Source: JBGAPI01 sp044221335 (GTDB lineage: Bacteria; Pseudomonadota; Gammaproteobacteria; Xanthomonadales; Ahniellaceae). From it: a stretch of 64,000 nt of DNA. Both the position numbers and the translations under genes were made by a program. The notes below the pieces were generated by a model, which did not search any database, was not told where the DNA came from, and saw only the letters and a list, made by a program, of their open reading frames with translations. Positions 36,296 to 44,726 of the stretch are shown here, in pieces; within the stretch, counting starts at the first letter, position 1; each line of letters starts with the position of its first letter. Location of the stretch: NCBI GenBank assembly GCA_044221335.1, contig JBGAPI010000007.1, forward strand, positions 83,555 through 147,554. Reading direction: 5' to 3'.

Positions 36296-36407
36296 CGTCA
36301 TTGCGAGCGCAGCGAAGCAATCCAGGGCCTTTGCTTTTCGCCGATCCAGAGCAAGAGCGAAGGCGCTGGGTTGCTTCGTCGTCGCTGCGCTCCTCCTCGC
36401 AATGACG
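36296..36407. repeat. 112-bp CATTGCGAG inverted-repeat element, copy 1
   Basis: It begins CGTCATTGCGAGCGCAGCGA and ends CTCGCAATGACG, with terminal arms complementary over 12 bp and an AGCAATCCAG/CTGGGTTGCTT inner match. It is about 90% identical to, and the same length as, the copy at 56295. Confidence 0.88.
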
Positions 36408-36484
36408 GAGGATTTTCCGAGCCCTGAGCCCATTTCATCAACGAAGCAGAAGCGGTGGACCCGAAAGGACCATGGCACGTTTCT

Positions 36485-36517
36485 GCCCACAGCCCACAGC
36501 CCACAGCCCTCTGCCCC
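36485..36517 (+). repeat. heptad repeat (GCCCACA x3, GCCCTCT, GCCCC)
   Basis: Three exact GCCCACA units and a diverged fourth end one base before the TATACT element upstream of waaA. A change in copy number would alter the spacing or -35 region of that promoter. Confidence 0.65.
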
Positions 36518-36558
36518 GTATACTCGCTGACCGATTTCCGACGGCCGCCCCCGGCACG

Positions 36559-37911
36559 ATGTCCGACGAGACCCCCACCAGCACCGCCGACCCGACGCCG
36601 CCGCCGCTGGCGCTGGCACCGCTGGTCTACCGACTGGTCTACACCGTCGGCATGTACCTGATGACGCCGGTGATCGTGTATCGCCTGGCCCTGCGCGGCC
36701 TGCGCTACCGCGAGTACTTCTCGCGCTGGAAGGAGCGCTTCGGCTTCTTCGCGCGGCCGGACTTCGATCGCGCCATCTGGGTGCACGCGGTGTCGGTCGG
36801 CGAGGTCAACGCCGCGGTGCCGCTGATCGAGGCGCTGATGCGGCGTTACCGCGGCGAGCCCTTCGTCATCACCACGGTGACGCCGACCGGCTCCGAGCGG
36901 GTCCGCAGCCTGTTCGGCGACCGCGTCTTCCACGTCTACCTGCCCTACGACCTGCCGGCCTCGGTGCGGCGCTTCCTCGACCGCATCCGGCCGCGGCTGG
37001 CGGTGGTGATGGAGACCGAGATCTGGCCCAACCTCTTCATCGACCTGCGCCGGCGCGAGGTGCCGATCGTGATGGCGAACGCCCGCCTGTCGGCGCGCTC
37101 GCTGAAGGGCTATGGGCCGGTGCGACCGCTGGCACGGCAGGCGATCCGCTGCGCCACCCACGTGTCGGCGCAGTCGCAGACCGACGCCGAGCGCCTGACC
37201 GATCTCGGCGCGCTGCCGGAGCGGCTGTCGATCGACGGCAACGTGAAGTTCGACATGTCGGTGCCGGCGAACCTCGCCGAAGCCGGGCAGGCGATGCGCG
37301 CCGACTGGGGATCCACGCGCCCGGTGTGGGTCGCCGCCAGTACCCACGAGGGCGAGGAAGCGCCCGTCCTGGCCGCGCACCGCGAGGTGCTGGCGCGTTT
37401 CCCCGACGCGCTGCTGCTGATCGCGCCGCGCCATCCCGAACGCTTCCGCGCGGTGCTGGCGCAGGCGCGCCAGCTCGGGCTCGCCACGTCCTGCCGCAGC
37501 GAGGACCAGTGGCCGGGCAGGGCGAGCCAATGCTTCGTGATCGACACCATGGGAGAGCTGCTGCGCTTCTTCGCCGCCGCCGACGTCGCATTCGTCGCCG
37601 GCAGCTTCGACCCCATCGGCGGTCACAACGTGCTGGAGCCGGCGGCCCTGTCGGTGCCCGTCCTGGTCGGGCCGCACACCTTCAACTTCGCCGAGATCAC
37701 CGCGAGCCTGATCGACGACGGCGCGGCCGAACGCGTTCCCGCCCCGGATCAACTGGGCACCGCGGTCATCCGCCTGCTCGGCGATCCCGGGCGCCGTGAC
37801 CGGATGGGACGTGCCGGATTCGCCAGGGTCGAGCGCCAGCGCGGCGCGGTCGCGCGGGTGATGGGGCTGATCGGGCAGGTCGCTGAACGGGGCAGCAACG
37901 CGTCGAACTGA
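36559..37911 (+). CDS. waaA: 3-deoxy-D-manno-octulosonic acid (Kdo) transferase
   Basis: A 450-residue GT-B enzyme that adds Kdo from CMP-Kdo to lipid IVA. The N-terminus has a membrane anchor (YRLVYTVGMYLMTPVIVYRLALRG), then WVHAVSVGEVNAAVPLIEAL with the essential Glu, METEIWPNLF, SAQSQTDAERL, VWVAASTHEGEE and the C-terminal GGHNVLEPAAL donor site. I use the ATG at 36559 (MSDETPTS); the frame is open further upstream, but only across the heptad repeat. Together with the neighbouring LpxL-type enzyme and the core glycosyltransferases it completes lipid A-core assembly. Confidence 0.96.
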   Translation: MSDETPTSTADPTPPPLALAPLVYRLVYTVGMYLMTPVIVYRLALRGLRYREYFSRWKERFGFFARPDFDRAIWVHAVSVGEVNAAVPLIEALMRRYRGEPFVITTVTPTGSERVRSLFGDRVFHVYLPYDLPASVRRFLDRIRPRLAVVMETEIWPNLFIDLRRREVPIVMANARLSARSLKGYGPVRPLARQAIRCATHVSAQSQTDAERLTDLGALPERLSIDGNVKFDMSVPANLAEAGQAMRADWGSTRPVWVAASTHEGEEAPVLAAHREVLARFPDALLLIAPRHPERFRAVLAQARQLGLATSCRSEDQWPGRASQCFVIDTMGELLRFFAAADVAFVAGSFDPIGGHNVLEPAALSVPVLVGPHTFNFAEITASLIDDGAAERVPAPDQLGTAVIRLLGDPGRRDRMGRAGFARVERQRGAVARVMGLIGQVAERGSNASN

Positions 37912-37960
37912 TCGAGGTCAAAGATCCGTCGTCCGGGTAGTGCCACCGTACGCAAGCCGC

Positions 37961-37966
37961 GATAAT
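37961..37966 (+). promoter_or_regulatory. possible -10 element (GATAAT)
   Basis: A five-of-six match, 27 bp ahead of the isocitrate dehydrogenase ATG. No -35 is evident at 16-18 bp spacing. Confidence 0.3.
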
Positions 37967-37993
37967 CGCGGGTTCCCTTCCTCGAGATTCGCG

Positions 37994-38995
37994 ATGACGA
38001 CGATTGCAGTGATCCGCGGCGACGGTATCGGCCCGGAAATCATGAGTGCCACCCTGACCGTGCTCGACGCGCTGGCGTGCGGGCTCGACTACGTCCACGT
38101 CGACGCCGGCATGGCCGCCTACGAGCGCAGCGGGGAACTGCTGCCGGCCACCACGATGGCGGCGATCTCCGAGCACCGCGTCGCGCTGAAGGGCCCGCTG
38201 ACCACGCCGATCGGCGGCGGCTTCAGCTCGATCAACGTCGAGCTGCGCCGGCGCTTCGACCTCTACGCCAACGTGCGTCCCGCGATCTCGTTCGCCGGCA
38301 CCCGGGCGCGCTACGAGAACATCGACATCGTCACCGTGCGCGAGAACACGGAGGGCGCGTACCTGTCGGAGGGCCAGACGCTGTCGGCCGACGGCGAGAC
38401 CGCGGAATCGATGATCCGGGTGACCCATCGCGGCTCCGAGCGGATCGTGCGCTACGCCTTCGACTACGCCCGCAAGGCGGGCCGCAGCAAGGTCACGGTG
38501 GTGCACAAGGCCAACATCATGAAGACCACCTCGGGGCTGTTCCTGAAGATCGCGCGCGAGATCGCGGCGGGCTATCCCGAGATCCAGATGAACGAGATGA
38601 TCGTCGACAACGCCTGCATGCAGCTGGTGATGAACCCCTGGCAGTTCGACGTCATCGTCACCACCAACCTGTTCGGCGACATCCTGTCCGACCTCTGCGC
38701 CGGCCTGGTCGGCGGCCTCGGACTGGCGCCCGGCGCCAACATCGGCACCGAGGCCGCGATCTTCGAGGCGGTGCACGGCTCCGCGCCGGACATCGCCGGT
38801 CGCGGCATCGCCAACCCCTGTGCGCTGCTGCTGGCGGCCGCCCAGATGCTCGATCATCTCCATCTCGACGACCGCGCCACCCGCCTGCGCCGCGCGATGG
38901 CGGCGACGATCGCGGCCAAGGACCGGGTCACGCCGGACCTCGGCGGCAGCGGCAACACCGCGAGCTTCGCGGAGGCGATCGTCTCGAGACTGTAG
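37994..38995 (+). CDS. NAD-dependent isocitrate dehydrogenase (IDH/IPMDH family)
   Basis: A 333-residue beta-decarboxylating dehydrogenase: IRGDGIGPEI at the N-terminus, substrate loop SSINVELRRRFDLYANVRPA, RENTEGAYLSEG, VVHKANIMKTTSGLF with the catalytic Lys, the metal-binding LFGDILSDLCAGLVGGLGLAPGAN segment and HGSAPDIAGRGIANP for NAD. It oxidises isocitrate to 2-oxoglutarate. Substrate preference for isocitrate over isopropylmalate is read from the ST(S)INVxLR loop and short length. No leuCD genes are nearby, consistent with this. The TAG stop (38993-38995) is the head of a REP cluster. Confidence 0.9.
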   Translation: MTTIAVIRGDGIGPEIMSATLTVLDALACGLDYVHVDAGMAAYERSGELLPATTMAAISEHRVALKGPLTTPIGGGFSSINVELRRRFDLYANVRPAISFAGTRARYENIDIVTVRENTEGAYLSEGQTLSADGETAESMIRVTHRGSERIVRYAFDYARKAGRSKVTVVHKANIMKTTSGLFLKIAREIAAGYPEIQMNEMIVDNACMQLVMNPWQFDVIVTTNLFGDILSDLCAGLVGGLGLAPGANIGTEAAIFEAVHGSAPDIAGRGIANPCALLLAAAQMLDHLHLDDRATRLRRAMAATIAAKDRVTPDLGGSGNTASFAEAIVSRL

Positions 38996-39184
38996 GGCGC
39001 GCAACGCGCGCCATCGTCTCAACGCCTCGGAATGGCGGCCGGTGGCCGCCCTACGCCAGGCTAGGGCGCGCACCGCGCGCCATCGCCTCAACGCCTCGGA
39101 ATGGCGGCCGGTGGCCGCCCTACCCTAGGGCAGGGCGCGCGCCGGCGCGAAGCGCACCGCAACGGCGGCCGATGGCCGCCCTAC
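38992..39184. repeat. REP-like cluster (five copies) between convergent genes
   Basis: Copies at 38992-39014 (+), 39032-39054 (-), 39061-39083 (+), 39101-39123 (-) and 39162-39184 (-), with a decayed piece at 39124-39150. Copies one and three have GGCGCGC/GCGCGCC stems, the others GGCGGCC/GGCCGCC. The 38992-39054 unit is duplicated at 39061-39123, including the CTCAACGCCTCGGA spacer. The outermost TAGs are the stop codons of both flanking genes. Confidence 0.88.
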
Positions 39185-41436
39185 TGTCCGGCAGGAACCG
39201 ACAGCAGCGTCACCGAGTTGTTGGTGCGCTTGAAGTTGCCTCCCGGCGCGTCCTTGAAGGTGACGTCGAGCGTGACCTTGTTCCCGGTCCCCACGTTTTC
39301 CTGGGTGGCGCCGAGCAGCTTGACCGCCATCGTGCCCGCGTCGACGTCGACGAAGTCGCCATCCGGCTTGGTGCAGGTGCGGCAGTAGCCGCGGCGCTGC
39401 TTCACCGTATAGACCGTGTCGTTGCTGAGCTGGCTGGTCTGGATGAAGCCCCAGCGGCCGAAGCCGTTGGCGTCCGGGAAGTAGATCAGGCTGAAGAAGC
39501 CGCGGTTGGCGGCATTGCCGGTGTCGAAGGACGCGAACGAGAAGCCCCAGCCGGAATCCGAGGTGCCGGAGTACCAAGTGCCGGTGTAGTCCGGCGTGCC
39601 GCGCGCGCTCTCGCTGATCAGCGGCTGCATGCACCAGGCGACGTCATGGTCGGCGCCGAGGGTCCACGTCATCACCGCGACCGGGTCGCCGGACGACAGG
39701 TTGCGGCCGTCGTTGCAGGACGGATGGTTGCGCGCGCCGTTGAAGTTGAGCCGCACCTGGCCCGAGCTCGACGGATCCGGCTGCTGCTGCGGCGTGCCAC
39801 CGGCGACGAACTTGTAGCGCACCAGGCTCGAGCCCTGCGCGTTCACGCCCGGCATGAACACGCCGTCCACCATCGGTCCGATCGCGATGTACCACTCCGG
39901 CTCGCCGGCCGCGTCGTAGGTGTAGAACACCATGAAGTAGATGTTGTCGACCACCCGCGCGAAATCGATGCCGTGGCCGGCATGCTTCGGGTCGAACATC
40001 AGCGTGTTGCGGGTCAGCAGCTGCGTGGTCGCCGGCTGCTCCGCCGTCGACCAGCCGACGCCCTGCAGCATCGGCTGCGACAGCCCCGGCGTGCGGATGG
40101 TCGCGATCGCCTCCGGCAGCATCAGCTGCAGGATGTTGTCGAAGCTGAGATGGCTCAGGGTCGATCCCGTCTTGATCGGGTTCGGCGTGTACATCTGCAG
40201 GTAGTTGTTCGGCGGATCTTCGCTGTTGTGGCGATTCTCGGAGTGGCTGGTCGCGAGCGGATCCGTCCAGCGCACCCGGGTGACGCCGACCAGCGCGGCG
40301 GCGCGTTCCGCATCGGTTTCGCTGAGGAACGGCACGACGCTGCCGTCCGGCCTCACGTCGACCAGGTTGGCGGAGTAGATGTCGTCGAAGCCCCGCTGCT
40401 TGGACCCGACGACGCCGCGGTTGGCATCGACGTTGATGTCGCCGGTGAAGCCGAGCCCGTGGGTCAGTTCGTGCATGGCCACGGAGATGAAGTCGATGTC
40501 GGCCGAACTGGTGTTGGCGTTGAGGCCGTAGTAGAAACTGGTATTGCCGAGCGCCGCCGGCGTATCGACCTGGTTGTTGAACTGGGCGAACAACTCGGTC
40601 TGGTTGCAGGCGCCGCCGCTGATCTGGCAGGCCGAGCCGCCGCCGAGCTTGGCGGCCACGCCCGACGTGTACCAGGTGTAGGCTCGCGGCAGGAACTTGT
40701 TGCCGATCAGCTCGAACTGCGGACTGGCACTCGCCAGCGCGATGCTGTTGCCGGTGCCGAGGTTCTTCCAGCAGGCCTGGATCCGGACCGGAACCGGGCT
40801 GACGTAGGCAGCGGACAGCAGCCGCGCCGCCTCGTTGATGGCGTTGCGTCGCTGCTGTCCGAGCGTGGTGCCGGTGTTGCCGCCGATCGGGGCCTTGGCC
40901 GTGGCGTCGCTCCAGCCGGACACATCGCAGCCGTCGCTGGTGTCGTCGAACACCACGGTGATCTGCGCATTGCCGGGCGGGGACTCCGACACGGTCGCGC
41001 GCACCTGGATGTCGGCCGGGGCGGAGGCATAGTTGATCGCGGCGATGTACCAGCGTCCTGCCTGCACCGGCACGGCGTTGCTGCGGCTGATCCGGATCGA
41101 CTCGGTCGCGCTGCTGCTGATCGACTGGTACTGAGCGAATTCCTGCAGATAGGTGTCGGTCGGCGGGGCACCGTTCACCGTATCGGGGAAAGGCACTCCG
41201 AGGCGCAGCAGCAGGTCGACGTCCTGGCTGGCATTCGCACCCTCGAGTTCGATCTTCAACTGCTGCGCCGACGCCGGGACATCCACGTAGAACGACGTCG
41301 ACAGGCCGGTCGCCGCGATGGATTCGGTCTGGGCGACGCCGCTCGCCAGCGCCCGGGTCGGCGCCGCGGTGACCGGGCCGGCGAGGCCGGCGCCGGCGAC
41401 GAAAATGATCCAGCTCCAGTTCGTGAACGCGCGCAT
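39181..41436 (-). CDS. exported metalloprotease-like protein with PPC domain
   Basis: A 751-residue protein with a signal peptide (IIFVAGAGLAGPVTA). About residues 35-150 form a bacterial pre-peptidase C-terminal (PPC)-type beta domain (FYVDVPASAQQLKIELEGA). The zinc site H322-E-L-T-H326-G-L-G-F follows; the usual third His six residues on is absent (Gly at that place), so another ligand must serve or activity is altered. Beyond about 480 are tandem beta units (GHGIDFARVVDNIYFMVFY, EPEWYIAIG; GTWYSGTSDSGWGF) that I cannot name. The start overlaps the upstream 96-residue gene (TGATG), a coupled pair. The TAG stop lies in a REP. Confidence 0.78.
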   Translation of the reverse strand: MRAFTNWSWIIFVAGAGLAGPVTAAPTRALASGVAQTESIAATGLSTSFYVDVPASAQQLKIELEGANASQDVDLLLRLGVPFPDTVNGAPPTDTYLQEFAQYQSISSSATESIRISRSNAVPVQAGRWYIAAINYASAPADIQVRATVSESPPGNAQITVVFDDTSDGCDVSGWSDATAKAPIGGNTGTTLGQQRRNAINEAARLLSAAYVSPVPVRIQACWKNLGTGNSIALASASPQFELIGNKFLPRAYTWYTSGVAAKLGGGSACQISGGACNQTELFAQFNNQVDTPAALGNTSFYYGLNANTSSADIDFISVAMHELTHGLGFTGDINVDANRGVVGSKQRGFDDIYSANLVDVRPDGSVVPFLSETDAERAAALVGVTRVRWTDPLATSHSENRHNSEDPPNNYLQMYTPNPIKTGSTLSHLSFDNILQLMLPEAIATIRTPGLSQPMLQGVGWSTAEQPATTQLLTRNTLMFDPKHAGHGIDFARVVDNIYFMVFYTYDAAGEPEWYIAIGPMVDGVFMPGVNAQGSSLVRYKFVAGGTPQQQPDPSSSGQVRLNFNGARNHPSCNDGRNLSSGDPVAVMTWTLGADHDVAWCMQPLISESARGTPDYTGTWYSGTSDSGWGFSFASFDTGNAANRGFFSLIYFPDANGFGRWGFIQTSQLSNDTVYTVKQRRGYCRTCTKPDGDFVDVDAGTMAVKLLGATQENVGTGNKVTLDVTFKDAPGGNFKRTNNSVTLLSVPAGQ

Positions 41437-41726
41437 CACTTCTGCTCCTGCTGGCGCGCGATCGGGCCGTTGCGGTCGTCGGCGCGTTCGGCCGCCGGAT
41501 TGGGCACGGCCTGGCAATCCAGGTGGACGGTACCGTCGTCGGCCTTGCTCGCGGACATCTGATGGATCTGGGCCGGCGGCACCCGGGTTCCCATGCGCGG
41601 CTTCTGGAGTGCGCCCTTGCCGTCGGTGCTGGGGACGAAGGTCAGCGGGGCGTCGGCGGCTTCGGCGGCGACGCTCGCCAGCAGTGTGGCCGCGATCAGG
41701 GCGGCGGAAAGTCGGTGGTCGTGCAT
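41436..41726 (-). CDS. small exported protein coupled to the metalloprotease
   Basis: A 96-residue protein with a signal peptide (LSAALIAATLLASVAAEA, cleavage near residue 24). The mature part of about 70 residues is polar (PRMGTRVPPAQIHQMSASKADDGTVHLDCQAVPNPAAE) with a single Cys. No family is recognised. Its TGA overlaps the ATG of the protease by one base, so the two are made together. It may be a propeptide-like chaperone, an inhibitor or an accessory subunit; this is inference from position only. Confidence 0.65.
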   Translation of the reverse strand: MHDHRLSAALIAATLLASVAAEAADAPLTFVPSTDGKGALQKPRMGTRVPPAQIHQMSASKADDGTVHLDCQAVPNPAAERADDRNGPIARQQEQK

Positions 41727-41808
41727 GGTGTCGAGTCCGTTCTAGTGGGGTTCGTCGTGCCGGGGTGCAAAGCGGAGCTCACGACGGGGGGATCTGAGGA
41801 CCCCCAAC

Positions 41809-41838
41809 AATACAGCGAGCTGTGAAACAAATTGTAAA
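41809..41838 (-). promoter_or_regulatory. candidate sigma-70 promoter for the small protein/protease operon
   Basis: Minus strand: TTTACA (5/6 match) at 41838-41833 and TGTATT (4/6) at 41814-41809, with an 18-bp spacer, in the gap after thiD. A GGGGGTCC...GATCCCCC hairpin at 41786-41805 lies in the would-be 5' leader. Confidence 0.45.
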
Positions 41839-41855
41839 GGGAGCGTGATGCCGAC

Positions 41856-42659
41856 TCATGGAACCAGCACGCAGGTGTCGTCGGCGGCGGGTCGGAAGCG
41901 GCGCGCGAGAGCGACCTGGACGAGCGCGATGGCGTCCGCGACGGCCTCGTCGAGCCCGATGCCGACGGCGAGGCGGGCGGCGACCGCGGCGGACAGGGTG
42001 CAGCCGGTTCCGTGGGTGCGCAGATCGAGGCGCCGGTGCGTCCAGCGCTGACGTCCGCCGTCGGCGCGGTAGAGCCGGTCGATCAGTCGCCGGCCTTCTC
42101 CGTGGCCGCCTTTCACCAGGACGGCACCGGCGCCGTCAGCCAGCAGCTCGGCGGCGGCGGCATCGATCGCGGCGTCACTGCGAAGCGCACGGCCGGTCAT
42201 GCGCTCGAGCTCGGGGAGGTTCGGCGTCACCAGGGTCGCCAGCGGGAACAATCGGCGTCGCACGCCGCTGATCGCGCGAACGTCGAGCAGGTCGCGCCCG
42301 CTGCCGGCCCGCAGCACTGGATCGACCACCAGCGGCACGCGCTCCGCCGTCGCGAGGCACATCGCCACCGCCAGGACATTGGCGCGCGTCGCGAGCATCC
42401 CGGTCTTGATGGCCGCGACCCGGAAATCCGCCCGCACGGCATCGATCTGGGCGACGACCTGGGGTGCGGGAACGACCTGGATGGCGGCCACCGATCGGGT
42501 GTTCTGGGCGGTCACCGCCGTGATCGCGGCGAGCCCGTGCAGGTGGAAGTGATGGAACACCCGGAGGTCGGCTGCGATGCCGGCGCCGCCCCCGGAATCG
42601 GATCCGGCGATGGTCAGGACGGAGCGGGGGCGGGGAGAACCGGCGGAACGGGGCGTCAT
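41856..42659 (-). CDS. thiD: hydroxymethylpyrimidine/phosphomethylpyrimidine kinase
   Basis: A 267-residue ribokinase-fold enzyme phosphorylating HMP and HMP-P for thiamine synthesis. It shows TIAGSDSGGGAGIAADLR at the N-terminus, GLAAITAVTAQNT, AIKTGML, VVDPVLRAGSG, TPNLPELERMTG and the anion-hole/catalytic motif THGTGCTLSAAVAARLA. It stands alone without other thi genes, and no TPP riboswitch is recognisable upstream. dxs, elsewhere in the window, makes the other thiamine precursor. Confidence 0.95.
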   Translation of the reverse strand: MTPRSAGSPRPRSVLTIAGSDSGGGAGIAADLRVFHHFHLHGLAAITAVTAQNTRSVAAIQVVPAPQVVAQIDAVRADFRVAAIKTGMLATRANVLAVAMCLATAERVPLVVDPVLRAGSGRDLLDVRAISGVRRRLFPLATLVTPNLPELERMTGRALRSDAAIDAAAAELLADGAGAVLVKGGHGEGRRLIDRLYRADGGRQRWTHRRLDLRTHGTGCTLSAAVAARLAVGIGLDEAVADAIALVQVALARRFRPAADDTCVLVP

Positions 42660-42852
42660 GGTGTCGCTAGTGTCTCCGAATCACCGGGGTTGCTTGCAAA
42701 GCTGCCGTGCTGTTGCATTTTCGCAACGGCGCCGGAGCGGGGGGCGTTCCGTCTCCAAATTCCTGCCGGACTTGGCAAAATTCCGGTTGACGCGGGTGAT
42801 CCGCTGCGCCATCCTGTCGTACGCAAGCAACAACCCACGACAGCACGAACGA

Positions 42853-43962
42853 ATGACTCGTCTCGCACTCGCATTGGCACCCCTCGCGCTGGCCTCGTCG
42901 GCCGCGGCGGCTGCCGATGATTCGATGGGCCGCTGGGCGGACTACGCCGCCAGCGCGATCACGCCGGACTACGCCTGGGCCGACCGCAACACCGCGGCCG
43001 AGCCGTCGTCGCTCGATGCTGCGATCACGCGCAATTCCGACGAGGTCGTCGCGGCCGAGCTCAAGCTGCTCGGCACCACGGCCGTCGTTTCTCTGAACGA
43101 GTCCGCGCCGTCGCTGTTCGGTGCCGCCGAACCCGCGGCGAATCGCGATGTCGCGGCGAAGCTGGCCGAACTGCGCCCGGGACTTTCGCGCTCCAGCCTG
43201 TCGACCGCGGTCCGCGTCGACCTCGGCCAGGGCCGTCTGGTCGGTGCCGGCGTGGTGCTCGCCCGCCAGGAGTTCGCCTCGCTGGGACTCGGGATGACCG
43301 ATCCGGTCAACAGTCTCGGTGTCGGCGCGATCAATGAGACCTCGCAGGGCGTCGGCGTGCGCCTCGATCTCGCTGCGCCGCTGTCCGATTCGCTCGGTGT
43401 CGACCTGTCGTACCGCTCGCGGATCAACATGGATTCCTTCCAGCGTTACCGCGGCCTGTTCTCCGAGCCGGGCGACTTCGACGTGCCGTCGGTCACCGCG
43501 GTCGGTCTGAACTGGACGCTGGCGCCGGGTGTGCGCCTCGGTCTCAGCGAATCCCGCATCGGCTACTCCGAGGTCTCGGCGTTCACCAGCCGCGCGCTGC
43601 CGCAGCGCTTCACCTCGCTGCTGGGCGACGGCGGTTCGCCGGACTTCCGCTGGCAGAATCTCGACGTGACCGCGCTGACCGCGTCGTTCGACGTCAGTCG
43701 CCGTGACCGGGTCGACCTGCGCTATTCCACCAGCCAGCAGCCGAACCCGACCTCGCCGCTGCTCGATCAGGCACTCGCGAATTTCATCAGCCAGAACAAC
43801 TGGTGGTTGTCCTGGCAGCACCACGCGAAGCGAGCCGGCACCTTCGGCCTCGCGGCGACCTATTCCGGCCAGACCAATTTCCTCGGCAACCCGTCGTACG
43901 CCGACCGTGACGCCAGCGGCGCACAGGTCGAAGTCGAGGCGACCTGGTCTCTCGCGTTCTAG
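42853..43962 (+). CDS. predicted outer-membrane beta-barrel protein
   Basis: A 369-residue protein. The signal peptide is MTRLALALAPLALASSAAAA. The mature protein alternates polar and hydrophobic residues in beta strands (STAVRVDLGQGRLVGAGVVL; GVGVRLDLAAPLSDSLGVDLSYRSRINM) and ends in an aromatic Phe (VEVEATWSLAF), the signal for BAM-dependent assembly. The late strands resemble FadL/OMPP1-type barrels, but no signature is decisive. The ATG at 42853 is chosen by the signal peptide. A strong terminator follows, so it is monocistronic. Confidence 0.78.
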   Translation: MTRLALALAPLALASSAAAAADDSMGRWADYAASAITPDYAWADRNTAAEPSSLDAAITRNSDEVVAAELKLLGTTAVVSLNESAPSLFGAAEPAANRDVAAKLAELRPGLSRSSLSTAVRVDLGQGRLVGAGVVLARQEFASLGLGMTDPVNSLGVGAINETSQGVGVRLDLAAPLSDSLGVDLSYRSRINMDSFQRYRGLFSEPGDFDVPSVTAVGLNWTLAPGVRLGLSESRIGYSEVSAFTSRALPQRFTSLLGDGGSPDFRWQNLDVTALTASFDVSRRDRVDLRYSTSQQPNPTSPLLDQALANFISQNNWWLSWQHHAKRAGTFGLAATYSGQTNFLGNPSYADRDASGAQVEVEATWSLAF

Positions 43963-44290
43963 TTTTTCATCCAATGCTTCAGGGCTGAGTACGGGGCAAG
44001 GATTGCCCCGTCTTTTTTTTGGATGACGCGTCGAGCTGCGCGCTGCGGCCGTTAAGAAGGCCTTTCGCTCCCGGAATCAAGCGATCAGCGCAATCGGGAA
44101 CGCCGTTCAGGAATGCAGACTCCCGGACGTGCGGGTCGACGACGCTCGCCGTGCCTGGCGGTGCTCACTCGGCGGATTCGTTCCGGACCCAGCGGACTCC
44201 TGGCACCGGCGATTGCCGACGATCGCCTCGTCTTCGATCGCCGTTGCGTGGCGCGAGGCTTGCGCCCCTCCCTCGACCGCGTCGTTCCCC
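43963..44290. other. 328-bp intergenic region
   Basis: It holds the terminator of the barrel gene at its left end. From 44021 to 44290 I see no gene, no repeat seen elsewhere in the window and no clear promoter. Confidence 0.5.
43991..44020 (+). terminator. Rho-independent terminator of the barrel-protein gene
   Basis: Stem ACGGGGCAA/TTGCCCCGT with a GGA loop, followed by C and eight T, 28 bp after the stop. Confidence 0.93.
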
Positions 44291-44668
44291 CTACGAGTGC
44301 TCGGCGCAGCCCGCGCTTCCCGCTTCCTTGGCTTCGACCTGATCGAGGAAATCGACGGCGCGGCGCAGGTGCGGGATCACGATCGAGCCGCCGACGACCA
44401 GGCCGACGCTGAACACCTCGAAGAACTCGTCGCGGTTGACGCCGGCTTCGTGGCACTGGGCGACGTGGTAGCTGATGCAGTCGTCGCAGCGCAGGACCAG
44501 CGAGGCGACCAGGCCCAGCATTTCCTTGGTCTTCAGCGGCAGCGCGCCGTCCTTGTAGGTCTGGGTGTCGAGCGCGAAGAAGCGCCGCACGACCTGGTTG
44601 TCGTGCCCGAGGATGCGCTCGTTCATGCGCTTGCGGAAATCGGTGAACTGGGTGAGGCGGTCGGTCAT
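44291..44668 (-). CDS. carboxymuconolactone decarboxylase/AhpD-like protein
   Basis: A 125-residue all-helical protein. LVLRCDDCISYHVAQCHEAGV carries the CxxC...H motif of AhpD-type peroxidase partners and gamma-CMD relatives. VVGGSIVIPHLRRAVDFLD is the typical last helix. The ATG at 44668 (MTDRLTQFTDFRKRMNERI) is preferred; upstream codons cross a heptad array. The CxxC suggests a redox role rather than lactone decarboxylation. A glutaredoxin gene lies next upstream on the same strand. Confidence 0.88.
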   Translation of the reverse strand: MTDRLTQFTDFRKRMNERILGHDNQVVRRFFALDTQTYKDGALPLKTKEMLGLVASLVLRCDDCISYHVAQCHEAGVNRDEFFEVFSVGLVVGGSIVIPHLRRAVDFLDQVEAKEAGSAGCAEHS

Positions 44669-44726
44669 CGTCGTGGACTCGGTGTGGTTGTTTCGGAGCG
44701 GGTCTTGCGGCTTCGATGAAGCGCAA

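Larger units (their letters stand above)
36177..36558. other. 382-bp intergenic region composed largely of repeats
   Basis: Between the divergent acyltransferase and waaA genes lie two heptad arrays, a 112-bp inverted repeat and a TATACT (-10-like) at 36519-36524, 34 bp before the waaA start. No gene is supported. Confidence 0.7.

Noticed and set aside
38992..39184. Regularly spaced repeats considered as a CRISPR array
   Set aside because: Units are palindromes in alternating orientation with duplicated spacers of about 17 bp and 6 bp. There are no unique spacers of 30 bp and no cas genes.
42660..42852. Possible TPP riboswitch ahead of thiD
   Set aside because: No CUGAGA-type TPP motif was found on the minus strand before the start codon.
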